A program made the position numbers and the translations under genes. The notes under the pieces are model-generated. The model was not told the DNA's origin. It ran no database searches and was given only the letters and a program-made list of their open reading frames with translations. Below are positions 1 to 6,426 of a DNA stretch of 10,099 nucleotides, piece by piece. This DNA is from an uncultured Paludibacter sp. Its GTDB lineage: Bacteria; Bacteroidota; Bacteroidia; Bacteroidales; Paludibacteraceae. Position 1 is the first letter of the stretch. Each line of letters opens with the position of its first letter. The DNA is taken from contig CALCBD010000007.1 of assembly GCA_937897985.1 (NCBI GenBank), positions 1 through 10,099 of the forward strand, given 5' to 3'.

Positions 1-70
1 ACCACAGAGTCGCAAAGGTCACAGAGTTAATTCTTTTTTCTTTTCTTTGTGTTCTCCGTGCCTCCGCGGT
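1..70. repeat. Imperfect inverted repeat (dispersed-repeat type), possibly cut by the window edge
   Basis: Two 26-nt arms at 1-26 and 45-70 flank an 18-nt pyrimidine-rich loop (27-44). Aligning arm 1 with the reverse complement of arm 2 without gaps gives 17 of 26 identities. Seven of the nine differences are A/G transitions. The arms are built from a CACAGAG / CTTTGTG-like theme. From memory, similar 'ccacagag...ctctgtgg' palindromes are dispersed in intergenic DNA of many environmental bacteria, including Bacteroidota. It lies downstream of the minus-strand lipoprotein gene and codes for nothing visible. The left end may extend beyond the window. Confidence 0.7.
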
Positions 71-227
71 TTAATTATTTGTCAGTGAGGTGTAAAGCAG
101 TATAGGTACGTTAACTTTGTACCTCCGTAATCAGCATGGATTTTCAGTTCAGATTACCTGTTAAGTAATTTGAAATCTTCTCCTTTTTCGGACTTTTGAT
201 AAAGCTGCTATTGTGCGAAAGATGTCG
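71..227. other. Intergenic DNA downstream of the DUF4270 gene, with a small hairpin
   Basis: There is no convincing coding sequence. A 6-bp inverted repeat AGGTAC/GTACCT (104-109 and 119-124, 9-nt loop) could form a hairpin. It has no T-tract on the minus-strand side, so it is at best a weak terminator for the lipoprotein gene ending at 228. It lies about 100 nt beyond that stop codon. Confidence 0.35.
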
Positions 228-1610
228 TCAGAAACCGCTGTAGACAATATTTAATTTCATTGGTCTCTTCCTGTTCGTTCCCGAACAAATTTCAACGGCA
301 CTCATTAAATTTTGATGTTTAACCTGAATTACCGAGTTGTTTCCGTCGTATTGCAAACTTACAGGAACGATTATAAAATTAATATTTTCGGGTGAGTCGG
401 TAGTTTTCTTTAGTTCTCTGGTTATTAACCCGGCAAGATTAAAAGAGTAATAATAATGTGTCTTGTTGGTTTCACTGTCGGTTTCATAGGAAATGGACGA
501 CAAAATCGCTGTTGAATCGGTCGGGAGTTTCCTGTTCCTGAAGAAATCATCATATTCAGTTTCCTTTATCAGCAACAGTGATTTGACGATAGGTTGTGCA
601 AGTGTAGCTGAGTCGATACTGCTGACATCAACTTTGAGTACAGCTCTGTTAATCAAAAGTTTTTTGCCGTTCACCGCTGTTTTTGATTTTAATTTACTGA
701 AAGGCAAAGTGACTTTGGTGTAGATATTAGCCGGTGATGAAATCAGGTTAACTTCGGGCCTGGCATCGAACGATTGTTTGACTGAATTCGCATCAGGGTG
801 CTGAAAATGGTTAATCTGGCGTACTTCTTTGTTAGCAGGGTAATTGACGTAGGTATTTACCACTACGGTGGAATCGGACAAACCATTCACTGTCCTGGTC
901 TTGTAACTGTAGTGAAAAAAGTATCGCATTACCACAGTTCTCAGATATAACATGCTGGCCGAACCAAAATTAGTGGTAATGTACATTCCGTTGAAAAATT
1001 TCTGAAAATCACCATCATTTGCATCAGTGTATCTTGTTTTTAAAACGGGAGAAAATCTTTTTACAAAGCTGTCAGTCAAAGGAAACTCTAAAGTAGTGGT
1101 ATCGGGGCGAATCACAACAGCATCCTTGGCTGTGAAGATTCTGCTTCCTATTTTAACGCTCTGATCGGTATATTCACTGACATCGATATTGGATGGATAA
1201 AGACTTGAATAACCAAATGTTTTGCCTTTGTTCATTTCGTAGATATTCACCTCCATTGGTGAATAATTGTCGCCAAACCAAGAATAATAATACAATATTA
1301 ATTTGGCAGAATCGGCAACCGAACCTTCAGGATATGAAAAATCAAGGGGTGGCTGAACCTGGGTTAATATATCAGCATAGGTTGTTCCGTATTTTTCATC
1401 CGTAAATGTACCCAACAACAACGAGTCGGGACGTGAATACATAAACGGAACGATGAAATTTTCGCTACTCATGTTAACTGTGGCGGTATCAACAATTATT
1501 TTGTCTCCCACAGGCTGAATTTTGGTACCTATGTCAGTAATATTGTTATCTGTACACGCAAATGCGGTGAGAATGATCAGGCCAATGACAGAAAAAGATT
1601 GAAATTTCAT
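228..1610 (-). CDS. DUF4270-family predicted outer-membrane lipoprotein
   Basis: A 460-residue secreted lipoprotein of unknown function. The N-terminus has a lysine, a hydrophobic stretch at about residues 6-18 and a lipobox-like TAFAC ending at Cys19, so the mature protein should begin with lipidated Cys19 (CTDNN). The segment TDIGTKIQP (residues 25-33) just after the lipid anchor, the overall length and the C-terminal MKLNIVYSGF resemble the Bacteroidota DUF4270 family as I remember it. No catalytic motif is visible. The rest looks beta-rich with no further membrane segments. The acidic residue at +3 after the Cys would be compatible with surface export, but this is weak. The start lies 54 nt downstream of the stop of the starch-synthase-like gene, with no promoter or terminator visible between, so the two are probably co-transcribed. 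I recall this pairing as recurrent in the phylum, but its meaning is unknown. Confidence 0.8.
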   Translation of the reverse strand: MKFQSFSVIGLIILTAFACTDNNITDIGTKIQPVGDKIIVDTATVNMSSENFIVPFMYSRPDSLLLGTFTDEKYGTTYADILTQVQPPLDFSYPEGSVADSAKLILYYYSWFGDNYSPMEVNIYEMNKGKTFGYSSLYPSNIDVSEYTDQSVKIGSRIFTAKDAVVIRPDTTTLEFPLTDSFVKRFSPVLKTRYTDANDGDFQKFFNGMYITTNFGSASMLYLRTVVMRYFFHYSYKTRTVNGLSDSTVVVNTYVNYPANKEVRQINHFQHPDANSVKQSFDARPEVNLISSPANIYTKVTLPFSKLKSKTAVNGKKLLINRAVLKVDVSSIDSATLAQPIVKSLLLIKETEYDDFFRNRKLPTDSTAILSSISYETDSETNKTHYYYSFNLAGLITRELKKTTDSPENINFIIVPVSLQYDGNNSVIQVKHQNLMSAVEICSGTNRKRPMKLNIVYSGF

Positions 1611-1664
1611 GTGAGATGAAATGTTTAAAAATGGAACTAATTTGATTGTTGATTCAATAGAATT

Positions 1665-2477
1665 TTACAGAAGGCTGTCGTAGAACCGTACATAGTCATC
1701 AGCATAATCTTCATCGGTAACATAAGGCAGGCTTTTGATTTTTTTATTTTTGATATATTCCGAAATGTCCTGATTAATCTGGGGGCTCGATTGTATTACA
1801 CCGTCAGAAAAATCAATGGCTAATTTCGACAGGGCTACATAATCTATGATTTTGTCTTTTACATGAATAACGTGTTTCTTTTCAATGCCTTCAAGTAAAA
1901 GTCTTTCGGCAAAAAGACTGCGGAAAGGTTTTTTGAATTCATCATCGAAAACAGAATAAACCACCTTCGAATTTTTAAAGAACGGATCCTGATTATAAGC
2001 CTTTTTGATGTATAAAGGAGCTAAAGCTGTCATCCAGCCCTGACAATGAATCACATCAGGTGTCCAGCGTAATTTTTTTACAGTTTCCATTACCCCGCGC
2101 ACAAAAAAAATGGTGCGTTCATCATTGTCTTCGTATTCATCGCCGGCCTCGTCGGCTATCGTATTTTTCCTGTGAAAATAATCATCGTTGTCGATAAAAT
2201 AAACCTGCATGCGGGCAGCCTGTATCGAAGCTACTTTGATGATGAGCGGGTGGTCGGTATCGTCAATGATCAGGTTCATGCCCGATAGTCGGATTACTTC
2301 GTGCAGCTGATTCCGCCTTTCGTTAACGGCACCGAATTTTGGCATAAAAGTCCTGGTTTCTCTGCCACGATCCTGTACAGCCTGTGGGAGATATCTTCCC
2401 ATATTAGCTAGTTCTGATTCAGGCAAATAAGGAAATATTTCTTGCGAAATATACAAAACTTTATTAACTTTTTTCAT
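1665..2477 (-). CDS. Short glycogen/starch-synthase-like protein (GT5 N-terminal domain only)
   Basis: A 270-residue cytosolic protein matching only the N-terminal Rossmann half of GT5 glycogen/starch synthases. Similar stretches are KVLYISQEIFPYLP (6-19), FFVRGVMETVKKL (124-136), PDVIHCQGWMTALAPLYIK (140-158, matching the PD-hHAHDW-TAL-P region of GlgA) and DGVIQSSPQI (225-234). Full GlgA is about 480 residues; the whole C-terminal glycosyltransferase lobe with its catalytic glutamate is absent. The N-terminal KxGGL sugar-nucleotide motif is replaced by the region ESELANMGRYL (20-30). The HAHDW motif reads HCQGW. The protein ends at a normal stop with no remnant of a second lobe downstream, so it is a short family form rather than a fresh truncation. 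Classical glycogen synthase activity is therefore unlikely; a binding or regulatory role is inference. It is transcribed from the promoter at 2517-2549. Confidence 0.8.
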   Translation of the reverse strand: MKKVNKVLYISQEIFPYLPESELANMGRYLPQAVQDRGRETRTFMPKFGAVNERRNQLHEVIRLSGMNLIIDDTDHPLIIKVASIQAARMQVYFIDNDDYFHRKNTIADEAGDEYEDNDERTIFFVRGVMETVKKLRWTPDVIHCQGWMTALAPLYIKKAYNQDPFFKNSKVVYSVFDDEFKKPFRSLFAERLLLEGIEKKHVIHVKDKIIDYVALSKLAIDFSDGVIQSSPQINQDISEYIKNKKIKSLPYVTDEDYADDYVRFYDSLL

Positions 2478-2489
2478 ACGAATTCAAAT

Positions 2490-2512
2490 CCGAATGATAG
2501 AAATTCATTCGG
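2490..2512 (-). promoter_or_regulatory. Perfect 8-bp stem-loop at the predicted transcript 5' end
   Basis: CCGAATGA (2490-2497) and TCATTCGG (2505-2512) are exact reverse complements around a 7-nt loop. The stem begins about 5 nt after the -7 box, that is at the expected transcription start, and ends 12 nt before the start codon of the synthase-like gene. It could be a 5'-terminal mRNA stem or a DNA operator overlapping +1. The sequence does not decide which. Confidence 0.55.
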
Positions 2513-2516
2513 TTTG

Positions 2517-2549
2517 CAAAGATATATAAAAAAAATCGGATATAGACAA
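2517..2549 (-). promoter_or_regulatory. Bacteroidota-type promoter for the synthase-like/DUF4270 genes
   Basis: Read on the minus strand, TTG (2549-2547) is followed after 22 nt by TATCTTTG (2524-2517), a perfect TAnnTTTG -7 box continuing into CA. This fits the published Flavobacterium-type spacing of 17-23 nt. The predicted start near 2512 leaves a leader of about 35 nt. Confidence 0.65.
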
Positions 2550-3184
2550 GTCCGAACCTGCAATTGTTAAGTGTTATTATTATCCCGGTATTTGATTTTT
2601 TCTTTTTTGTTTTAAGGAAAATTTATCAAAGTGCATTAAATCAGGCAAATAGCATTTTCGGGCTAATTGTTATTTGTGAAAATTGATTTTCGGTTTTTGA
2701 AAAGATTAACTAATCAGACATCTGAATTATCATTTAATTTTTTTTTGATGTGTCCGGAAAATCCGTTTTCGGGATATAAAACACAATGAGTCATGTGATT
2801 GTATAAACATATTTCCTTTTTAATATGTTATGTTCTGTGTCAGTTACTGATTTGTCAGCTGTACTCTGCAGTTGTTTTCGGCTTACATGATGAATGAATT
2901 GTTTTTACAGCCGATTATCGCCGGAATAATGCTTTATTTAATTGGTGTTTTGCTGAACTACCGGACTTTTTGTAAAGCCTTAGCAGGTGCTGATACTTCG
3001 GGCTTTTTCAGGCAGAATGCAGTCCGGATATTAACGGGAACAGGGTCACTGTTTTTTTGGGGATTAGAATATCATTTGAAATTTGCTTTTCTGTTTGCTT
3101 CTTCCTCACAATGAATTTGTTAATGTAAATGATTTTTGATAAATGAAGAAGAATTCCGGTGGTGCTGTTCAGGTGCAGTTTCGA
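2550..3184. other. Long AT-rich intergenic region, largely unexplained
   Basis: This stretch between the divergent synthase-like and panC promoters is AT-rich, with several T-runs. It contains one doubtful small ORF (2887-3114) and a hairpin at 2753-2774 (9-bp arms with one G-G mismatch, TCCG loop) that is not followed by a T-tract. I see no tRNA-like cloverleaf, repeat array or recognisable riboswitch. Confidence 0.5.
2887..3114 (+). CDS. Doubtful small hydrophobic protein (75 aa)
   Basis: An open frame with tandem ATG codons at 2887 and 2890 encodes about 75 residues. A hydrophobic segment at about residues 6-23 (PIIAGIMLYLIGVLL core) could span a membrane, and a second aromatic-rich hydrophobic stretch lies near the C-terminus. 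I recognise no family. Against it: no TAnnTTTG box upstream, no A-rich or purine-rich ribosome-binding stretch before the ATG, and location in AT-rich DNA where chance hydrophobic frames are common. It may be spurious or a decayed gene. Confidence 0.2.
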   Translation: MMNELFLQPIIAGIMLYLIGVLLNYRTFCKALAGADTSGFFRQNAVRILTGTGSLFFWGLEYHLKFAFLFASSSQ

Positions 3185-3204
3185 CCCGGTTATTTTTAAT
3201 CGGG
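3185..3204. promoter_or_regulatory. Stem-loop just upstream of the panC promoter
   Basis: CCCGGTTA (3185-3192) pairs with TAATCGGG (3197-3204) through eight pairs, one of them G-T, around a TTTT loop. It ends 10 nt before the weak -33 element of panC, where a regulator could bind. There is no T-tract after it, so it does not look like an intrinsic terminator. Confidence 0.35.
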
Positions 3205-3213
3205 GACTGTTTA

Positions 3214-3245
3214 ATGTCATATACAAATAAGTTTTTGTACTTTTG
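3214..3245 (+). promoter_or_regulatory. Promoter for panC
   Basis: TACTTTTG (3238-3245) is a perfect TAnnTTTG box followed by CA. The -33 element is weak: ATG at 3214-3216 instead of TTG, with a 21-nt spacer. The predicted start near 3250 leaves about 48 nt of leader before the panC ATG. It may drive the whole panC-panD-hisH-tgt-lpt cluster. Confidence 0.6.
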
Positions 3246-3297
3246 CATCGATTTTCAGGTAAAATCGCGGAATATACACAATTTTGAAAAACAAAAA

Positions 3298-4152
3298 ATG
3301 AAAATAATTTCAAATACAGACGAGTTTAGGTCTGAAATACAATTGATTAAGGCAAATAGTCTGTCAATTGGTTTTGTCCCTACGATGGGAGCATTACATG
3401 ATGGTCATATTGCATTAGTCAACCGTGCGGTACAGGAAAATGATGTTTGTATAGTGAGTATTTTTGTCAATCCAACACAATTTAACAATCTTTCTGATTT
3501 GGAAAAATATCCGCGAAATCTTGAACTCGATGCTCAAAAACTCGAAAAAACCGGTTGTAAGCTGGTGTTTTCGCCACGTGCTGAGGATATTTATACTGTT
3601 GAAGATATGCAAACCCGCTTCGAATATGATTTTGAGGGATTGGACAGGGTGATGGAAGGAAAATTCCGGCCGGGACATTTTAATGGTGTGGTTCAGATTG
3701 TAAGTAAACTTTTTGGTTATGTACAGCCCGACAGGGCTTATTTCGGAGAAAAGGATTTTCAGCAATTGGCCATCATCCATCACATGGTGAAGACAATGAA
3801 TCTGAATGTTCAGATTGTGGATTGCCCTATTGTGCGCGAACTAAGCGGATTAGCCTTAAGCAGCAGGAATGAACGTCTGTCGGCCGACGAAAAGAAAATT
3901 GCTGCAGGTATATCGAAAGTGTTATTCGAAAGTCGTAACTTTGTGCCGGCAAAGACACCTGCCGAAGTAACAGAATATGTCCTGTCAGAAATAAATAAAA
4001 TTCAGGGAATCAGGGCAGAGTATTTTGAAATTGTGAATGCGGTTACTCTTCAGCCTGCCGAAAACTGGATGTTGCCGGCCATTGGCTGTTTTGCTGCTTT
4101 TTGTGGAGATGTCCGCCTTATTGATAATATCCGTTATCAGGTGAGTCAATGA
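3298..4152 (+). CDS. panC: Pantothenate synthetase PanC
   Basis: A 284-residue cytosolic ligase that joins pantoate and beta-alanine with ATP, through a pantoyl-adenylate, to give pantothenate for coenzyme A. The family motifs are present in order: VPTMGALHDGH (27-37) with the HIGH-like HDGH, FVNPTQF (56-62), RPGHFNGV (124-131), FGEKDFQQL (149-157) and LSSRN (187-191), the KMSKS counterpart. The length is normal for the family. The frame is open back to 3136, but I start at 3298: the protein family begins here, an A-rich stretch precedes this ATG, and the predicted promoter lies inside the longer frame. PanD follows after 68 nt and makes its co-substrate; panB is not in the window. Confidence 0.97.
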   Translation: MKIISNTDEFRSEIQLIKANSLSIGFVPTMGALHDGHIALVNRAVQENDVCIVSIFVNPTQFNNLSDLEKYPRNLELDAQKLEKTGCKLVFSPRAEDIYTVEDMQTRFEYDFEGLDRVMEGKFRPGHFNGVVQIVSKLFGYVQPDRAYFGEKDFQQLAIIHHMVKTMNLNVQIVDCPIVRELSGLALSSRNERLSADEKKIAAGISKVLFESRNFVPAKTPAEVTEYVLSEINKIQGIRAEYFEIVNAVTLQPAENWMLPAIGCFAAFCGDVRLIDNIRYQVSQ

Positions 4153-4165
4153 TTCGGATTTTTTA

Positions 4166-4186
4166 AGCCGGTATAAAAAATCGGCT
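4166..4186 (+). terminator. Possible attenuating hairpin between panC and panD
   Basis: AGCCG (4166-4170) and CGGCT (4182-4186) form a 5-bp stem, extended by one G-T pair, over an A-rich loop. They are followed within a few bases by a T-rich run (4189-4200). The stem is short, so partial termination or RNA processing between the genes is possible rather than a firm stop. Confidence 0.35.
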
Positions 4187-4220
4187 CATTATTTTTTATT
4201 CTAAGAAACACATAAATAAT

Positions 4221-4571
4221 ATGTTAGTTACCGTTGTAAAATCAAAAATTCACCGTGCATCAGTTACCGAGGCGAATTTAAATTATATAGGCAGCATAAC
4301 CATCGATCAGGATTTGATGGATGCCGCCAATATTATTCCGAACGAAAAGGTAAGTATTGTTAATAATAATAACGGTGCCCGCTTCGAAACCTATGTCATT
4401 CCCGGAGAACGCAGCTCGGGAGTGATTTGTATCAACGGCGCTGCAGCAAGACTTGTACAGCCCGGCGATGTGGTGATTATTATGGCTTATGCAATGATGG
4501 AAATGGATGAAGCACGTATGTTTAAACCGGCCATCGTTTTTCCTGATACCGCCACCAACCGGATCGTTTAA
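4221..4571 (+). CDS. panD: Aspartate 1-decarboxylase PanD (pyruvoyl-dependent)
   Basis: A 116-residue cytosolic enzyme that decarboxylates L-aspartate to beta-alanine. It is made as a proenzyme that cleaves itself between Gly24 and Ser25 (YIGS, 22-25); Ser25 becomes the pyruvoyl cofactor. Residues known to matter in the E. coli enzyme are at the same numbers: Lys9, His11, Tyr22, Arg54, Tyr58 and Asn72 (in INGAAA). Length and start match the family, and an A-rich stretch precedes the ATG. It feeds the upstream PanC, and hisH begins 23 nt after its stop, which suggests co-transcription. Nothing is unusual in the protein. Confidence 0.97.
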   Translation: MLVTVVKSKIHRASVTEANLNYIGSITIDQDLMDAANIIPNEKVSIVNNNNGARFETYVIPGERSSGVICINGAAARLVQPGDVVIIMAYAMMEMDEARMFKPAIVFPDTATNRIV

Positions 4572-4594
4572 CTCTTCGCATAATTTGCTCTGAC

Positions 4595-5188
4595 ATGAAA
4601 GTGGTAATTATTAAATATAACGCCGGAAATATTCGCTCTGTAATGTTTGCTCTCGAGCGAATCGGTGTGCATGCAACCGTTACCGATGACCACGATGAAA
4701 TCAGGCAGGCCGACAGGGTCATTTTTCCGGGAGTCGGCGAAGCTTCATCAGCAATGAAATACCTTGAGGAAAAAGGGCTGGACCGTTTGATTTGTTCGCT
4801 TACTCAACCAGTTTTGGGTATTTGCCTTGGTATGCAGTTGATGTGCTCTTTTTCAGAGGAAAACAACACTACTTGTCTCGGAATATTTGATCATCAGGTC
4901 AGGCATTTCCCGGTCAGTGCCGGATTTAAAATTCCACAGATAGGATGGAACAATATCTCCGGACTCAAATCTCCTCTTTTTTCAGATATCCCCGAAAATG
5001 CATACATGTATTTTGTTCATGGTTATTATGTCGAACTTTGCGAAAATGCGATTGCAAAAACCAATTATATTGAACAATATACCAGCGCATTGCAAAAAAA
5101 TAACTTCTATGCAGTGCAGTTTCATCCCGAAAAATCGGGCGAAGCAGGACAAAAAATCCTTGAAAATTTCATTTTCGGAAAATGCTGA
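4595..5188 (+). CDS. hisH: Imidazole glycerol phosphate synthase glutaminase subunit HisH
   Basis: A 197-residue class I glutamine amidotransferase. It releases ammonia from glutamine and channels it to HisF, which makes imidazole glycerol phosphate and AICAR in histidine synthesis. The catalytic triad is visible: Cys77 in GICLGMQ, His177 and Glu179 in FHPEKSG. PGVGEA (45-50) is the strand before the oxyanion region, and KIPQIGWNNI (112-121) is typical of HisH rather than of other amidotransferases. The length is normal. It sits alone among pan, tgt and lpt genes, although it needs HisF. The rest of the pathway must be elsewhere, or this could be a second, specialised copy. No inactivating change is seen. 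Confidence 0.93.
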   Translation: MKVVIIKYNAGNIRSVMFALERIGVHATVTDDHDEIRQADRVIFPGVGEASSAMKYLEEKGLDRLICSLTQPVLGICLGMQLMCSFSEENNTTCLGIFDHQVRHFPVSAGFKIPQIGWNNISGLKSPLFSDIPENAYMYFVHGYYVELCENAIAKTNYIEQYTSALQKNNFYAVQFHPEKSGEAGQKILENFIFGKC

Positions 5189-5245
5189 TCATCAGTAAGA
5201 TTTAAAAAAATTCATAAAAACAGGTAATTATACTTTTAACCCTAC

Positions 5246-6376
5246 ATGACATTCGAATTACAATATACCGACCCTCAATCAAATGCACGTGCAGGTAAAA
5301 TTACTACAGATCATGGTGTAATCGAAACACCGATTTTTATGCCCGTAGGAACAGTGGCATCAGTCAAAGCTGTAAATTTTAATGAGCTTAAAAACGATAT
5401 CAAAGCACAGATTATACTCGGAAATACCTATCATTTGTATTTGCGGCCCGGAACCGACACTCTCGAACGCGCCGGTGGATTACATAAATTCAATGGATGG
5501 GACAGACCGATTTTGACCGACAGTGGTGGATTTCAGGTGTTTTCACTTTCGAATACGCGTAAAATTAAAGAAGAAGGGACTACTTTCCGATCGCATATCG
5601 ACGGTAGCAAGCATTTGTTTACGCCCGAAAAAGCGGTGGATATCCAGCGCTCAATTGGTGCGGATATCATCATGGCTTTTGATGAATGTACTCCCGGAAA
5701 TGCCGATTATCACTATGCCCGAAAGTCGATGGAGCTTACACACAGGTGGCTCGAAAGAGGTTTGAAACATTTTGATGCTACTGAACCCAGATACGGGTAT
5801 TCACAGACTTATTTCCCAATTGTTCAGGGTTGTGTCTATCCCGATTTGAGACGTGCATCGGCCGGATTTATTGCATCTCAGAACCGCGAGGGCTATGCTA
5901 TTGGTGGTTTGGCTGTAGGCGAACCAACGGAGAAAATGTATGAAATGATTGAAATTGTCAACGAAATACTTCCCACTGACAAACCCCGCTATCTGATGGG
6001 TGTGGGTACTCCTCAGAATATCCTCGAAGGTATCGGGAGAGGTGTTGATATGTTCGATTGTGTAATGCCAACAAGAAACGGACGGAATGGTATGCTGTTC
6101 ACTTCGCAGGGCATCATGAATATGAAAAATGAAAAATGGAAGAATGATTTTTCGCCTTTAGACGAAAACGGCACTTCTTATGTCGACCATTTTTATTCAA
6201 AGGCTTATTTGCGTCATCTCTTTATCAGTAAAGAACTGCTGGCGATGCAGATAGCTTCGGTTCATAATCTTGCTTTCTATCTGTGGCTCGTGGGCGAAGC
6301 GCGTCAACACATTATTGCCGGTGATTTCGCACATTGGAAAAGCGGTATCATTGAACAGTTAAACAGGAGATTATAA
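5246..6376 (+). CDS. tgt: tRNA-guanine transglycosylase Tgt (zinc cysteines missing)
   Basis: A 376-residue TIM-barrel enzyme that swaps guanine-34 for preQ1 in GUN-anticodon tRNAs, a step in queuosine formation. Key residues are present: the general acid/base Asp92 in LTDSGGFQVFSL (90-101), the substrate-pocket region IVQG (192-195) and GGLAVGE (220-226), the nucleophile Asp271 in FDCVMPTR (270-277), and the basic tRNA-binding RNGRNG after it. The structural zinc site is altered: the three cysteines of the CxCxxC motif of E. coli Tgt (Cys302, 304, 307) align with Gly309, Ser311 and Asp314, while the fourth ligand, His340 in VHNLAFY, remains. The rest is intact, so the protein is probably active and zinc-free. 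hisH ends 57 nt upstream and the permease gene begins 50 nt downstream. Confidence 0.96.
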   Translation: MTFELQYTDPQSNARAGKITTDHGVIETPIFMPVGTVASVKAVNFNELKNDIKAQIILGNTYHLYLRPGTDTLERAGGLHKFNGWDRPILTDSGGFQVFSLSNTRKIKEEGTTFRSHIDGSKHLFTPEKAVDIQRSIGADIIMAFDECTPGNADYHYARKSMELTHRWLERGLKHFDATEPRYGYSQTYFPIVQGCVYPDLRRASAGFIASQNREGYAIGGLAVGEPTEKMYEMIEIVNEILPTDKPRYLMGVGTPQNILEGIGRGVDMFDCVMPTRNGRNGMLFTSQGIMNMKNEKWKNDFSPLDENGTSYVDHFYSKAYLRHLFISKELLAMQIASVHNLAFYLWLVGEARQHIIAGDFAHWKSGIIEQLNRRL

Positions 6377-6426
6377 CGCAATTTTTTATTGTAAATCAAC
6401 GCATAACATAAAAAGGTTTGAAGTCA

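Noticed and set aside
1..70. The edge repeat considered as a CRISPR array or tRNA.
   Set aside because: There are only two arms in opposite orientation, no regular spacers, and no cloverleaf or anticodon arm.
112..119. TAACTTTG on the plus strand, matching the TAnnTTTG box.
   Set aside because: No TTG at 17-23 nt upstream, no CA after it, and no plus-strand gene downstream; it would only read antisense into the lipoprotein gene.
493..723. Plus-strand open frame of 76 codons opposite the DUF4270 gene.
   Set aside because: It lies wholly inside a well-supported gene on the other strand and shows no family features; the same holds for the other short frames overlapping panC, tgt, the permease gene and rfbB.
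2753..2774. Hairpin with 9-bp arms and a TCCG loop considered as a terminator.
   Set aside because: It has one G-G mismatch, no T-tract on either strand side and no gene ending before it.
3136..3297. An N-terminal extension of 54 codons on panC in the same open frame.
   Set aside because: It is not part of the PanC family, it contains the predicted promoter and a stem-loop, and a good A-rich start lies at 3298.
6418..6426. TTG start for the LptF/G permease three codons earlier.
   Set aside because: The AAAAGG stretch is 1 nt away, too close for ribosome binding; the ATG at 6427 is well spaced.
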